Assembly (NCBI RefSeq): GCF_023051165.1
Contig: NZ_JALKIG010000005.1
Location: 1 to 64,000, forward strand
Length of the DNA: 64,000 nucleotides
Direction of reading: 5' to 3'
DNA from: Veillonella sp. KGMB01456
GTDB lineage: Bacteria > Bacillota > Negativicutes > Veillonellales > Veillonellaceae
Both the position numbers and the translations under genes were made by a program. The notes beneath the pieces were generated by a model. The model made no database searches. It worked only from the letters and a program-made list of their open reading frames with translations, and was not told where the DNA came from. Below are positions 55,259-63,403 of this stretch, one piece after another. Numbering within the stretch: position 1 is the stretch's first letter; every line of letters begins with the position of its first letter.

Positions 55259-56938
55259 ATGACATCTATGAAAACAGCCTTAGGCTTAAACAACAACCAA
55301 CGCCTCGAAAAAATGATTGAAATCAAGGACAGCTATTTAAGTGGTCAGTTAAGTTTAAAAGAAGCCCGTGCCCTGTTAAAAGATCACATCGGCACTTGCA
55401 CACCGGACGAATTTGCTTACGGTGAGCAACAATTAAAAGGTTCTTACACAGACGAAGAAATCACCCACCGCATGGATGAACTTCTCGAATTATTCGACGG
55501 CATCCTTATTCGTGCCGAAAATACCTACCCGGAAAACCATCCGCTTTGGGTATATATGCAAGAAATCCAAGCAGGCCTCGCGGTTATGGATGAAGTAGAC
55601 GCTTTATTAAAAGCACCTCATTTTATTAAAAATCCATGGCTCGGTATTTACGATAAATTAGCACAGTGGTCCCGCCATCTGTCCCGCAAACAAAACCAGC
55701 TCTACCCGGCTCTCGAAAAATACGGTTTTGACCGCCCTACCAAAATCATGTGGACCTTTGACGACAAAGTGCGTGATTTAATCAGCGAAAGCCGTCGCCT
55801 CTTACAAGCCGATGACACCACAAAATTCTTAGAACTCCAACCCAAAATGACCGATGCTTTCCGTGACTTGGCCGACAAAGAACAGGAAGTCCTCTTACCG
55901 ACGGCGTATAAACTGGTGAAGGATGATGAATTCAGCCACATGAGCCGCGGCGACCACGAAATCGGCTTTGCCCTCATTACGCCGCCACCATTCTACGGTA
56001 ATGTGACCGCCAACGGAACCGTCAACGATGCGCCCTCACTCTCAAACGGCAACGAACAAAACTTCATGAGCGAATTAGCTGCTTTACTAGGTAAATACAA
56101 TGTAGCTACAGCCCCATCCCCTGAAACAGAACTCGATGTAGCTACCGGAAAATTATCCCTTGAACGCATCAACCTACTCTTTAAACACATGCCGGTTGAC
56201 CTTTCCTATGTGGACGAAAACGAACTGGTTAAATTCTACAGTGATACGAAACATCGTATTTTCCCTCGCAGTGCCAATGTTATCGGCCGTGAAGTACGCA
56301 ACTGCCATCCTGCAAAGAGCGTTCATTTGGTAGAAGAAATTATTGAAAAATTCCGCTCCGGCGAACAAGATAAAGCTGAATTTTGGATTAATAAGCCGGA
56401 AGCGTTCATCTACATTCTTTACACCGCTGTGCGCGATGAAAAGGGTAACTTCAAAGGGGTTCTTGAAATGATGCAAGATTGCACACGTATCCGTAGTCTT
56501 GAAGGCTCTCGTACCCTCTTAACTTGGGACGATGAAGTTCACGGTAATAAAGAAGAATCAGAAACCGCTGCTGCCGATAGTGCCGCTACACCTATTACAA
56601 GCAGTACCGCTACGGCCGCTGCAGCTAACACCGCTACGACTGATACAAATTTTGCTGACAAGGATCAAAACAGCGAAACTTCAGCTACTATGGGGGACGA
56701 AATTACTGTCAAAGGCATTACCATCACTGGGGACACTCGTCTTTTTGACCTCTTCGATCAAGTACCTGGTCTCCGTCAACATATGCCGGAAATTAACAGC
56801 AATTTTGCTATGCTAAACACCGCTTTCGGCAAAATTATGGCTAAAAAAGCTACCATCGCCAAAGCAGCCGATCGTTCCGGCATGATCCAAGCCGATTTGA
56901 TGAATGCCATTGCTCAATATATTGAAAAACAGGCTTAA
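55259..56938 (+). CDS. DUF438/hemerythrin-like/PAS/DUF1858 protein
   Basis: A 559-aa cytoplasmic protein with a clear domain order: DUF438 (about 15-85), a hemerythrin-like helical bundle (about 85-235; ENHPLWVYM and SRHLSRKQNQLYPALEKYG), a PAS-like domain (about 305-430: LFKHMPVDLSYVDEN, VIGREVRNCHP), an Ala/Thr-rich linker (about 440-475), and a C-terminal DUF1858 domain. Such proteins are thought to sense redox, oxygen or NO in anaerobes; that role is inferred. AAAAAAGGAGAAGAACT precedes the ATG. Confidence 0.88.
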   Translation: MTSMKTALGLNNNQRLEKMIEIKDSYLSGQLSLKEARALLKDHIGTCTPDEFAYGEQQLKGSYTDEEITHRMDELLELFDGILIRAENTYPENHPLWVYMQEIQAGLAVMDEVDALLKAPHFIKNPWLGIYDKLAQWSRHLSRKQNQLYPALEKYGFDRPTKIMWTFDDKVRDLISESRRLLQADDTTKFLELQPKMTDAFRDLADKEQEVLLPTAYKLVKDDEFSHMSRGDHEIGFALITPPPFYGNVTANGTVNDAPSLSNGNEQNFMSELAALLGKYNVATAPSPETELDVATGKLSLERINLLFKHMPVDLSYVDENELVKFYSDTKHRIFPRSANVIGREVRNCHPAKSVHLVEEIIEKFRSGEQDKAEFWINKPEAFIYILYTAVRDEKGNFKGVLEMMQDCTRIRSLEGSRTLLTWDDEVHGNKEESETAAADSAATPITSSTATAAAANTATTDTNFADKDQNSETSATMGDEITVKGITITGDTRLFDLFDQVPGLRQHMPEINSNFAMLNTAFGKIMAKKATIAKAADRSGMIQADLMNAIAQYIEKQA

Positions 56939-56965
56939 AATAGTATTAACTTAAAATTCTATTAA

Positions 56966-57014
56966 TAAAAAAAAAGGAGATTGCAACCGTTACGGATTGC
57001 AATCTCCTTATTTT
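56966..57014. terminator. Bidirectional terminator between the DUF438 gene and padR
   Basis: GGAGATTGCAA (56976-56986) pairs perfectly with TTGCAATCTCC (56997-57007) around a 10-nt loop. A9 before and a T-rich tract after give a U run in both directions. Confidence 0.88.
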
Positions 57015-57564
57015 ACTTTTTACCGGGTAAACGATTATAAGCCTCATGTAGCCAAGTTAAATGATCTTTTTCACGACGAATAGCGCGCTCTAAAATCAAT
57101 GAATGACCAAAGTATCGCTCTTTAGGATTTGTCGTCCCGAACAACATCTGCCAACGAGATTCTAAATAGGTTAATTTTTCTTCGTGCCGCGCAATTTCTT
57201 CCTCAAATAAAGTCACCAATAAAGGCTGATCGGCGGAATCCATAAAATATACTTTCATGGCGAATTCGTCGCGTGTAGGTGGCAATGCATTCAATGATTC
57301 ATTCAGCCATTCACCGAATACGGTGTTACCCGAATCGGTAATGGTATACTTCTTCTTCGTCAGTTTACTCCCTACAATCGCTTCATGACCGCTTATAAGC
57401 CCTTCCTGTTCCATCCGATTAAGCTCGGGATAAATCTGACTATGATTGGAGTACCAAAAATCTCCGATTTCCCCTTCAAACGCTTTTTTTATATCGTAAC
57501 CGGCCATAGGCTCTTTTGACAATAAGCCTAAAATTACATAGCGCAATGTATTTTTTTGAGCCAT
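57013..57564 (-). CDS. padR: PadR family transcriptional regulator
   Basis: A 183-aa repressor: N-terminal winged helix (about 5-80; YVILGLLSKEPMAGYDIKK, HSQIYPELNRMEQEGL) and a C-terminal helical dimerisation region (about 95-180) of the long PadR type. PadR represses phenolic acid decarboxylase and is relieved by hydroxycinnamic acids. It is divergent from padC and shares with it a 211-bp region with a PadR-type operator. Confidence 0.93.
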   Translation of the reverse strand: MAQKNTLRYVILGLLSKEPMAGYDIKKAFEGEIGDFWYSNHSQIYPELNRMEQEGLISGHEAIVGSKLTKKKYTITDSGNTVFGEWLNESLNALPPTRDEFAMKVYFMDSADQPLLVTLFEEEIARHEEKLTYLESRWQMLFGTTNPKERYFGHSLILERAIRREKDHLTWLHEAYNRLPGKK

Positions 57565-57602
57565 GACAACTCACCTCTTTCAACAGTTCTTTAGTATCAA
57601 AA

Positions 57603-57629
57603 TGACAGTTTCCAATGATTAAACTGTCA
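57603..57629. repeat. 9-bp inverted repeat in the padR leader
   Basis: TGACAGTTT and AAACTGTCA are perfect 9-bp arms around a 9-nt spacer. It is 40 nt upstream of padR, so it lies in its transcript. It may be a second operator of different type or an RNA hairpin; no T run follows in the padR direction beyond CATTTTGA. Confidence 0.55.
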
Positions 57630-57687
57630 GTCCATATTTATCGCTTGACTTTTCCTATTACTAAGTATAACATACTAAGTGTAAATA

Positions 57688-57709
57688 AACATGTATTTAT
57701 TTACATGTT
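57688..57709. promoter_or_regulatory. PadR operator between padR and padC
   Basis: AACATGT and ACATGTT form a palindrome whose core is ATGT-N8-ACAT (57691-57706). This is the reported PadR-box layout of padC promoters in Gram-positive bacteria. TATACT on the minus strand at about 57666-57671 would serve padR, with the operator over its -35. Confidence 0.8.
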
Positions 57710-57775
57710 GTTATTTTAATATTAAAACATCAATCAGTCACTTAATCACATGTTAATATGTAGGAGGTTATCACT

Positions 57776-58306
57776 ATGGAATTCAAAGAATTAGACGACT
57801 TTTTAGGCACTCATTTTATTTACACTTATGATAACGGCTGGGAATATGAATGGTATGCCAAAAATGATCACACCGTAGATTATCGTATTCACGGCGGCAT
57901 GGTAGCCGGCCGTTGGGTAACCGATCAAGAAGCCAATATTGTTAAATTAACAGACGGCGTTTTCAAAGTAACCTGGACCGAACCTACCGGTACCGATGTA
58001 GCCCTCGACTTTATGCCTAATGAAAAAATCATGCATGGCACAATTTTCTTCCCTAAATGGGTAGAAGATCATCCGGAAATCACCGTTTGCTATCAAAATG
58101 AACACATTGACTTAATGCATGAATCCCGTGAAAAATACGAAACATATCCTAAATTGTTAGTTCCTGAATTTGCTACCATTACTTACATAAGAAAAGCCGG
58201 CCAAAATAATGAAGAAGTCATTGCCGAAGCACCTTATAAAGGCATGACCGACGATATTCGTGAAGGTCGTTATTTTGATAAAGACTATAAACGCATTAAG
58301 AAATAA
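57776..58306 (+). CDS. padC: Phenolic acid decarboxylase
   Basis: A 176-aa cofactor-free enzyme that decarboxylates ferulic, p-coumaric and caffeic acids to vinyl phenols, a detoxification step. The family's catalytic residues are present: Y16 and Y18 in IYTY, R46 in VAGRW and E69 in WTEPTG (the Tyr11/Tyr13/Arg41/Glu64 set of the Bacillus enzyme). Length is about normal. RBS TAGGAGGTTATCACT is strong. The divergent padR and its operator predict induction by phenolic acids. Confidence 0.96.
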   Translation: MEFKELDDFLGTHFIYTYDNGWEYEWYAKNDHTVDYRIHGGMVAGRWVTDQEANIVKLTDGVFKVTWTEPTGTDVALDFMPNEKIMHGTIFFPKWVEDHPEITVCYQNEHIDLMHESREKYETYPKLLVPEFATITYIRKAGQNNEEVIAEAPYKGMTDDIREGRYFDKDYKRIKK

Positions 58307-58315
58307 GCATGTATG

Positions 58316-58344
58316 ATGCAATTAAGTCCCTATCCCCCTATAAT
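58316..58344 (+). promoter_or_regulatory. Possible promoter of the esterase gene
   Basis: TATAAT at 58339-58344 with a poor -35 (ATGCAA at 58316-58321) 17 bp upstream. Read-through from padC is equally possible, since no terminator lies between them. Confidence 0.4.
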
Positions 58345-58409
58345 ATATAAGTAAAATATTTTAGAGGCTTTTCAAAAATAATATGTAATTTACTAAAAAA
58401 GGTGATACT

Positions 58410-59618
58410 ATGAAATTACAACTGAAAGCCTATTTGGCCGTTTCACTATTGACGACCGGGCTTATCCTCTTCCCTTTAACTAATGACAAGGCCGCTACAA
58501 GCAATGCAGCCAATACGGTGCCAACTATGACAACAACAGCAAACAGTACTCAAAACGACTATATTGCCCCCACCTATCAGGACATCTTAGTCGCTAACGT
58601 ACCGACATATAACAATCAAACCAAAGCCTTGCGATTAAATATATACAAACCGCAAAATACAACCGAACCGGTTCCTGTTTTAGTCTTTGTACATGGCGGC
58701 GGATGGGCTACGGGAACCTATGCGGAACCGACAGCTAATGATACTGCAAACAGCACCGTAAACAATACGCCTACTTCGATGAGCAATCTGCCACCGAATA
58801 CCTACGGCGATGCTACAGGTCAACTTATGGCTAATGACAACCGTTCATCCTTGGAAGTTTTCAAAGAAGTAGTTCGCCACGGAATTGCCCTAGTTTCAGT
58901 AGACTATCGCTTAAATTCCGAAGCCGCCTATCCGGATCAAATTTATGATGTAAAAGGTGCCGTACGCTTCATTCGCGCTCACGCTAAAGAATACAACATC
59001 GATCCTAATCGCATTGCTATCAGCGGCACCTCGGCGGGCGCTCATTTAGCGCTTCTTTTGGCTACCACCAATAACAATCCTGCCTATGAAGGCAATGTGG
59101 GCGGCAACACCGAATACTCTAGTGCCGTTTCGGCTGTCATCGATTATTACGGCCCTACGGACTTGTTGACCATGGCGCCCGAAATGAACCCGGCCCTACA
59201 ATCGACTGCCAAAGCGGCCAAAACTCACGATGCTCCGGATGCCAATGAATCTATTCTTTTAGGCTTCAATAAACCGGGCCAAGGTGTTGGTGTATTACGA
59301 CAGCTTTACGAAACACATAACACACAATCTCCGGATTGGCATTATGTTGAATTAGCTCTAAACGGTAGTCCCGTTTATCAGGTAACACCACAGACCCCGC
59401 CAATGTTCATTGCTCACGGCGGTCGTGATACATTGGTACCGATTGCCCAAAGCTATCGCTTACGGGATGCTTTAAATTCAAATGGTGTGGAAAATTTATT
59501 CATTTCCAATTCCGAGGCACCACACGGTAACCAAGGTCAATTGGTAAACGAAACTATGGTCAAATGGATTGTCGATAAATTAAACGCGCAACCAATAACT
59601 CAATCAAACACTAAATAA
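58410..59618 (+). CDS. Secreted alpha/beta-hydrolase (esterase)
   Basis: A 402-aa exported hydrolase: signal sequence (1-24, no lipobox), an Asn/Thr-rich stretch, then an alpha/beta fold. HGGGW (95-99) is the oxyanion motif; the catalytic triad is likely S208 in GTSAG, D340 in HGGRD and H372 in APHGNQ. This is the layout of the HGGG carboxylesterase/BD-FAE group. A hydrophilic insert lies at about 104-146. Being 103 nt after padC in the same direction, it may free hydroxycinnamic acids from plant esters for PadC; substrate is unproven. Confidence 0.85.
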   Translation: MKLQLKAYLAVSLLTTGLILFPLTNDKAATSNAANTVPTMTTTANSTQNDYIAPTYQDILVANVPTYNNQTKALRLNIYKPQNTTEPVPVLVFVHGGGWATGTYAEPTANDTANSTVNNTPTSMSNLPPNTYGDATGQLMANDNRSSLEVFKEVVRHGIALVSVDYRLNSEAAYPDQIYDVKGAVRFIRAHAKEYNIDPNRIAISGTSAGAHLALLLATTNNNPAYEGNVGGNTEYSSAVSAVIDYYGPTDLLTMAPEMNPALQSTAKAAKTHDAPDANESILLGFNKPGQGVGVLRQLYETHNTQSPDWHYVELALNGSPVYQVTPQTPPMFIAHGGRDTLVPIAQSYRLRDALNSNGVENLFISNSEAPHGNQGQLVNETMVKWIVDKLNAQPITQSNTK

Positions 59619-59651
59619 TGTGTTAAATGCAACAACTCCTTCTATGTACTG

Positions 59652-59660
59652 TGCTATACT
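59652..59660 (+). promoter_or_regulatory. Extended -10 promoter of the glycosylase-like gene
   Basis: TGCTATACT, the same nine bases as before the ThrE gene, about 40 nt before the ATG at 59700. Confidence 0.5.
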
Positions 59661-59699
59661 AAGCCTATAGATAGTCATCATAAAAGGAGTTGTTTTATT

Positions 59700-60356
59700 A
59701 TGTGTGCCAAAAGAGTCAATCAAAACATAGATAAAAATACTGCCAATACTATTGCAGAAACAAGTGCAACACCGGTTGTGGAAAGCATGCCCTTTCCCCC
59801 ATTATTACCCTCCAATGCTACGGTTATGATGATGGGTACCTTTCCACCGGCCGCCGATAAACGGGCCATGCAATTCCATTACCCAAACTTTCAAAACGAC
59901 ATGTGGCGTGTGTACGGCATGATTTTCTTTAATGATCCGGACCACTTCCGTAAAGGTGAAGAAAAAGCCTTCGATGCCGATAAAATCAAAGCATTTTTAG
60001 CCGAAAGAGGTATCGCTTCCTGCCCTACTGTATGGCAAGCTATTCGCGAGCACGGCAATGCGTCGGATGCTTTCTTAAAAGTAGTAAAACCGGTGCCGAT
60101 TGAAGAAGTCTTAGGCAAACTACCGAATTGCAAACATATCGGCACCACCGGCGGCAAAGCGACGGAAGTCTTACTCAGCCTATTACCTGAAAAAACAAAA
60201 CTTCCTAAAACCGGTGAAACCATTACCGTTACCTTTGGGACAAGAACCGTTACCATAACACGTTTGCCATCCACCTCCCGCGCCTATCCGTTAAGCCTTG
60301 CTAAAAAAGCGGCAGCCTATGAAGCTTTTTTCCATGAAATGGGATTGTTGAAATAG
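59700..60356 (+). CDS. Uracil-DNA glycosylase superfamily protein
   Basis: A 218-aa protein with the UDG-superfamily core: the first motif VMMMGTFPPAADKRA (about 41-55), FQNDMWRVYGMIF, and the last motif RLPSTSRAY (about 191-199). It may remove uracil or another damaged base; the subfamily is not clear, so lesion specificity is unknown. RBS AAAAGGAGTTGTTTTATT. The N-terminal 25 residues are Asn/Thr/Ala-rich and outside the fold. Confidence 0.82.
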   Translation: MCAKRVNQNIDKNTANTIAETSATPVVESMPFPPLLPSNATVMMMGTFPPAADKRAMQFHYPNFQNDMWRVYGMIFFNDPDHFRKGEEKAFDADKIKAFLAERGIASCPTVWQAIREHGNASDAFLKVVKPVPIEEVLGKLPNCKHIGTTGGKATEVLLSLLPEKTKLPKTGETITVTFGTRTVTITRLPSTSRAYPLSLAKKAAAYEAFFHEMGLLK

Positions 60357-60403
60357 CCCACCTTGTGTGAATTATAACTAAAAAAATATAAACAGTTAAC
60401 GAC

Positions 60404-60438
60404 AAAAAACGAGCGGAAAAATCCGCTCGTTTCTCTTT
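60404..60438. terminator. Bidirectional terminator between the glycosylase and acyl-CoA dehydrogenase genes
   Basis: ACGAGCGGA (60409-60417) pairs with TCCGCTCGT (60422-60430) around AAAA. A6 before and TTTCTCTTTT after serve both strands. Confidence 0.88.
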
Positions 60439-60474
60439 TAATAGCATTATATTATTGCAATCAAAGCCCCGTTT

Positions 60475-61611
60475 CTAACGCAACAAAGAACCGCCCACAA
60501 CCATCTGCTGGGCTTCGTTAGTGCCTTCATAAATCTGGGTAACTTTGGCATTACGCATTAAACGGGCTACCGGATAATCTTCAGAGAAACCGTAGCCGCC
60601 AAAAAGCTGTACTGCCGCCGTAGTCACTTCCATGGCAATATCACTGCAGAACTTTTTAGCCATAGAAGCAGAAATTGTATACGGTCTACCTTCCGCTTTA
60701 TCTTGGCCGGCATTGTGAAGCATCAGATTAGCTGCTTCTACTTTTATTGCCATATCGGCTAATTTAAACTGTGTATTCTGGAATTTACTGAGCGGTTTAC
60801 CAAACTGAACGCGTTCTTTCGTATACTCAATAGCATGAGCTAATGCAGCTTCCGCAAGGCCCGTAGCCTGAGCAGCTACGCCGATACGACTACTGTCAAG
60901 GGCATACATAGCAATCTTATAGCCTTCCCCTTCATTCCCCAACAAATTAGCTGCCGGAACTTTTACATCTTTAAAAGTAAGACCGGAACAAGTGGATGTG
61001 TGAAGGCCCATCATAGGATCTCGTTTTTCTACCGTAAACCCTTCCATATCAGGCGTTACGATAAAAGCCGAAATACCTTTGGCACCGGCTTCCGCATCGG
61101 TTTTGGCAAACACGATATACATGCCTGCTTCGCCGGAGTTGGTGATATACATTTTTTCACCGTTTAAAATGTAAAAATCACCATCTTTTACAGCCATAGT
61201 CTGTACGCCCGATGCATCAGTGCCTGCTTCTTTTTCAGTCAATGCAAAGGCGCCCAAGATACTGCCTGCAACAAGGGGTTTCAAAAATTTTTCTTTTTGT
61301 TCATCAGTACCATATCGCAATAATGGCTCACAACAAAGCCCCATGCAAACGGACAGAGTAATGGCAAGACCATCATCAAATTTAGCGAGCTCTTTTAAAG
61401 CCACCATATAGCTGATATAATCTTCGCCTAAGCCGCCATACTCTTTAGACCAAGCAATTTTAGGCAAGCCTAAAGCCATTACCTTATCTACCAATTGACG
61501 ATCGAAAATCTGCGCTTTATCCCGTTCAATCACGGTAGGTTCCACAAATTCACGACAAAATTCATTTACTTTTTCCTGCCAAGCTTTTTGATTCGCTGTT
61601 AACGGATGCAT
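60475..61611 (-). CDS. Acyl-CoA dehydrogenase
   Basis: FAD-dependent enzyme of 378 aa of the short/medium-chain type, near butyryl-CoA dehydrogenases. ALTEKEAGTDASG (FAD/substrate loop), YITNSGEAG, and the catalytic Glu in IYEGTNEAQQ are seen. Electron-transfer flavoprotein genes and the usual butyrate genes are absent from the window, so its pathway is open. RBS AAGGAGGTTACT. The leader is long (about 180 nt) if the promoter at 61799-61807 is used. Confidence 0.93.
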   Translation of the reverse strand: MHPLTANQKAWQEKVNEFCREFVEPTVIERDKAQIFDRQLVDKVMALGLPKIAWSKEYGGLGEDYISYMVALKELAKFDDGLAITLSVCMGLCCEPLLRYGTDEQKEKFLKPLVAGSILGAFALTEKEAGTDASGVQTMAVKDGDFYILNGEKMYITNSGEAGMYIVFAKTDAEAGAKGISAFIVTPDMEGFTVEKRDPMMGLHTSTCSGLTFKDVKVPAANLLGNEGEGYKIAMYALDSSRIGVAAQATGLAEAALAHAIEYTKERVQFGKPLSKFQNTQFKLADMAIKVEAANLMLHNAGQDKAEGRPYTISASMAKKFCSDIAMEVTTAAVQLFGGYGFSEDYPVARLMRNAKVTQIYEGTNEAQQMVVGGSLLR

Positions 61612-61798
61612 AGTAACCTCCTTATGCCTCTTCTTATTAAAAACCTATTCGTAGCGCCTAATGCTCATACCGACAGCCATATATATTAAAATACTAATTT
61701 CAGTCCGTTTTATCTAACGGTTATCATCCAAATATTGCTGTCTATATCAACACTAATACAATTAACATACTATGCCTTTAATAAGACATTTCACTGCT

Positions 61799-61807
61799 AC
61801 TATAGCA
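61799..61807 (-). promoter_or_regulatory. Possible extended -10 promoter of the acyl-CoA dehydrogenase gene
   Basis: TGCTATAGT on the minus strand, one base from the extended -10 of two other genes here. The 185-nt stretch to the start holds no gene; a small inverted repeat CCGTT-TTATCT-AACGG lies near 61707-61722. Confidence 0.4.
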
Positions 61808-61850
61808 CAATTAAACTATATCGTCCACAAATCAAATATCCGGACATAGC

Positions 61851-61885
61851 AAAAGCGCGGCTATCCGATGGATAACCGCGCTTTA
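61851..61885 (-). terminator. Terminator of yceD-rpmF
   Basis: GCGCGGCTATCC (61855-61866) pairs with GGATAACCGCGC (61870-61881) with one mismatch and a 3-nt loop; TTTT follows on the minus strand. Confidence 0.8.
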
Positions 61886-61914
61886 TTAAGAGCTATTCAC
61901 TAGCTCAGCAGGTC

Positions 61915-62097
61915 TTATTCAGCGATGTTATTAACAACCTGAGTTCCTTTATAATGACCGCATGTAGGGCAAACCCGATGAGGCATCATAGGTTCGTGGC
62001 ATTGCGGACAAGCTACAAAACCTGGAACAGTTAATTTCCAGTTCGCACGACGACGGTCGCGACGACATTTGGACAATCTACGCTTTGGTACTGCCAT
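61915..62097 (-). CDS. rpmF: 50S ribosomal protein L32
   Basis: A 60-aa basic ribosomal protein. MAVPKRRLSK opens it and a zinc ribbon C30-x2-C33 ... C43-x2-C46 is complete, the zinc-binding form. The start at 62097 follows AAGGAGGTGCAGATA. It follows yceD, the usual order. Confidence 0.96.
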   Translation of the reverse strand: MAVPKRRLSKCRRDRRRANWKLTVPGFVACPQCHEPMMPHRVCPTCGHYKGTQVVNNIAE

Positions 62098-62135
62098 TAT
62101 CTGCACCTCCTTAACATAATCACTGGGACTTTTAA

Positions 62136-62654
62136 TTAATCATCATCTTTTTCATCGAGCAGTGTACGTAACACTGCCAATCGAGGATCCACTACAAAGG
62201 ATTCACAAGAACAAGGTGAAACATTTTTATTTGCTCCGCAATGAACGCACAATCCTTTGCAATCATCCTGACATAACACTTGAGATGGCTCATTGATGAT
62301 TAATGTATCCCGAATGAGATCCGTTAAATCAATGGTCTCACCATCAAAAGGAACAACCTCGGCTTCCTCAACATCGTCCCATTCTTTAAGGACGCCATAG
62401 GTTTCATTGAATGGTGTAGTCTGCGAATACGCTACTTCCGTCAAGCAACGTGTACATTCGTAATCACCATTGGTTGTTACGGTTCCTTCTACGATGAAAT
62501 CCTGTCCATCGTAACGAAAATCACCACTAATGGTTATATCATGACGGCTCCAAGGAAAAGCAGTTACATCCCCCAGCACGGTGGCCGGTTCAGTAAATTG
62601 AAAAGGAAACGATTTTCCTATGTGTTCTTTTGCTTGCTCTACTTGCAGTTTCAT
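62136..62654 (-). CDS. yceD: YceD/DUF177 family protein
   Basis: A 172-aa acidic protein of the family linked with 23S rRNA accumulation; molecular activity is not known. The conserved ECTRCL (beginning of the zinc-like pair) and LCQDDCKGLCVHCGANKN are clear. It is preceded by a perfect consensus promoter and followed by rpmF after 38 nt. Confidence 0.9.
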   Translation of the reverse strand: MKLQVEQAKEHIGKSFPFQFTEPATVLGDVTAFPWSRHDITISGDFRYDGQDFIVEGTVTTNGDYECTRCLTEVAYSQTTPFNETYGVLKEWDDVEEAEVVPFDGETIDLTDLIRDTLIINEPSQVLCQDDCKGLCVHCGANKNVSPCSCESFVVDPRLAVLRTLLDEKDDD

Positions 62655-62674
62655 AATTTTACCTCGACTATAAT

Positions 62675-62703
62675 ATTATAGCTATCTAACATGTCTTTGT
62701 CAA
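62675..62703 (-). promoter_or_regulatory. Consensus promoter of yceD-rpmF
   Basis: TTGACA (62698-62703), exactly 17 bp, TATAAT (62675-62680) on the minus strand. The -10 box sits in the palindrome CTATAATATTATAG (62668-62681). The leader before yceD is only about 15 nt. Confidence 0.85.
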
Positions 62704-62846
62704 ATTGTTATCTACATTCTTGCCGTATTTTTCTAATAAAAATATACTCGTCCGATTTAATATCTATGCTTAAGGAGACAGATAACCGTAGATACACTCG
62801 TAAGAGACCCTCAACGCCTTTAAAAGTGTATTTTAGAATGAAGAGA

Positions 62847-62871
62847 AAAGCCCCCTTTTGCAAGGAGGCTT
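62847..62871 (-). terminator. Terminator of the rubredoxin gene
   Basis: AAGCCCCCTTTTG and CAAGGAGGCTT form a stem with one G-T type mismatch; on the minus strand the 3' side is GGGGGCTTTTC. Confidence 0.65.
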
Positions 62872-62906
62872 CTATATTTTTAGTTTCTGATTAAGATGTC
62901 AATCAA

Positions 62907-63041
62907 TTACATTTTTTCGAATTGATCTTTACCAACGCCACAGATTGGGCAAACATAATCATCAGGTTGATCTTCAAATTTTACACCTTCAACGGCTTCG
63001 TCATAAACCCAACCGCATACTACGCATACGTATTTTTCCAT
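62907..63041 (-). CDS. Short rubredoxin
   Basis: A 44-aa iron protein that passes single electrons in the cytoplasm, often to oxygen- or peroxide-reducing enzymes in anaerobes. Both metal loops are intact: C6-x2-C9-G (CVVCG) and C31-x2-C34-G (CPICG), with [16 protein letters not shown]. Usual rubredoxins have about 52 residues; the loop between the two cysteine pairs is shortened, as in the known 45-aa Desulfovibrio desulfuricans form. RBS GGAGGAACAAGTG. It is monocistronic, between a promoter and a terminator of its own. Confidence 0.93.
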   Translation of the reverse strand: MEKYVCVVCGWVYDEAVEGVKFEDQPDDYVCPICGVGKDQFEKM

Positions 63042-63403
63042 CACTTGTTCCTCCTTTCATTTTAGAATAGACACTTGTATCTACATCTTTAGTCTATCAC
63101 AAATATCGATTATGTTCAATATCTTTTTTCAAAATTTGTTAAATCCTTTTTAAGCCTTATTCTATCTATATTGTCAGACTTTTGACATGAAAAACTCGTA
63201 ATAAAATGTAGCATATTGTTATTATTATTTTTGGTGTTTTATCTTAACGTTTTGCTATAAATTTACTAGCCATCGTTCTTTAAGTAAAATATATTTTTAT
63301 CCATTTTAATTTCTTATTCAACTTCATCTACAAAAAGCATTTGATTTATTCTATAATTAAATATAAAGATACTCAATTTTATTTTCAATTAAGGAGTAAA
63401 ACT
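63042..63403. other. AT-rich intergenic region
   Basis: Holds the rubredoxin promoter on the left. The rest is very AT-rich. TTGACA at 63181-63186 has no -10 at proper distance, and no gene or repeat of note was found. Confidence 0.5.
63091..63119 (-). promoter_or_regulatory. Promoter of the rubredoxin gene
   Basis: TTGAAC (63114-63119), 17 bp, TAGACT (63091-63096) on the minus strand, about 50 nt before the start. Confidence 0.6.

Noticed and set aside
63181-63210. TTGACA as promoter of the last gene
   Set aside because: The only -10-like hexamer (TAAAAT) is 14 bp away, and the site is over 190 nt from the start codon.
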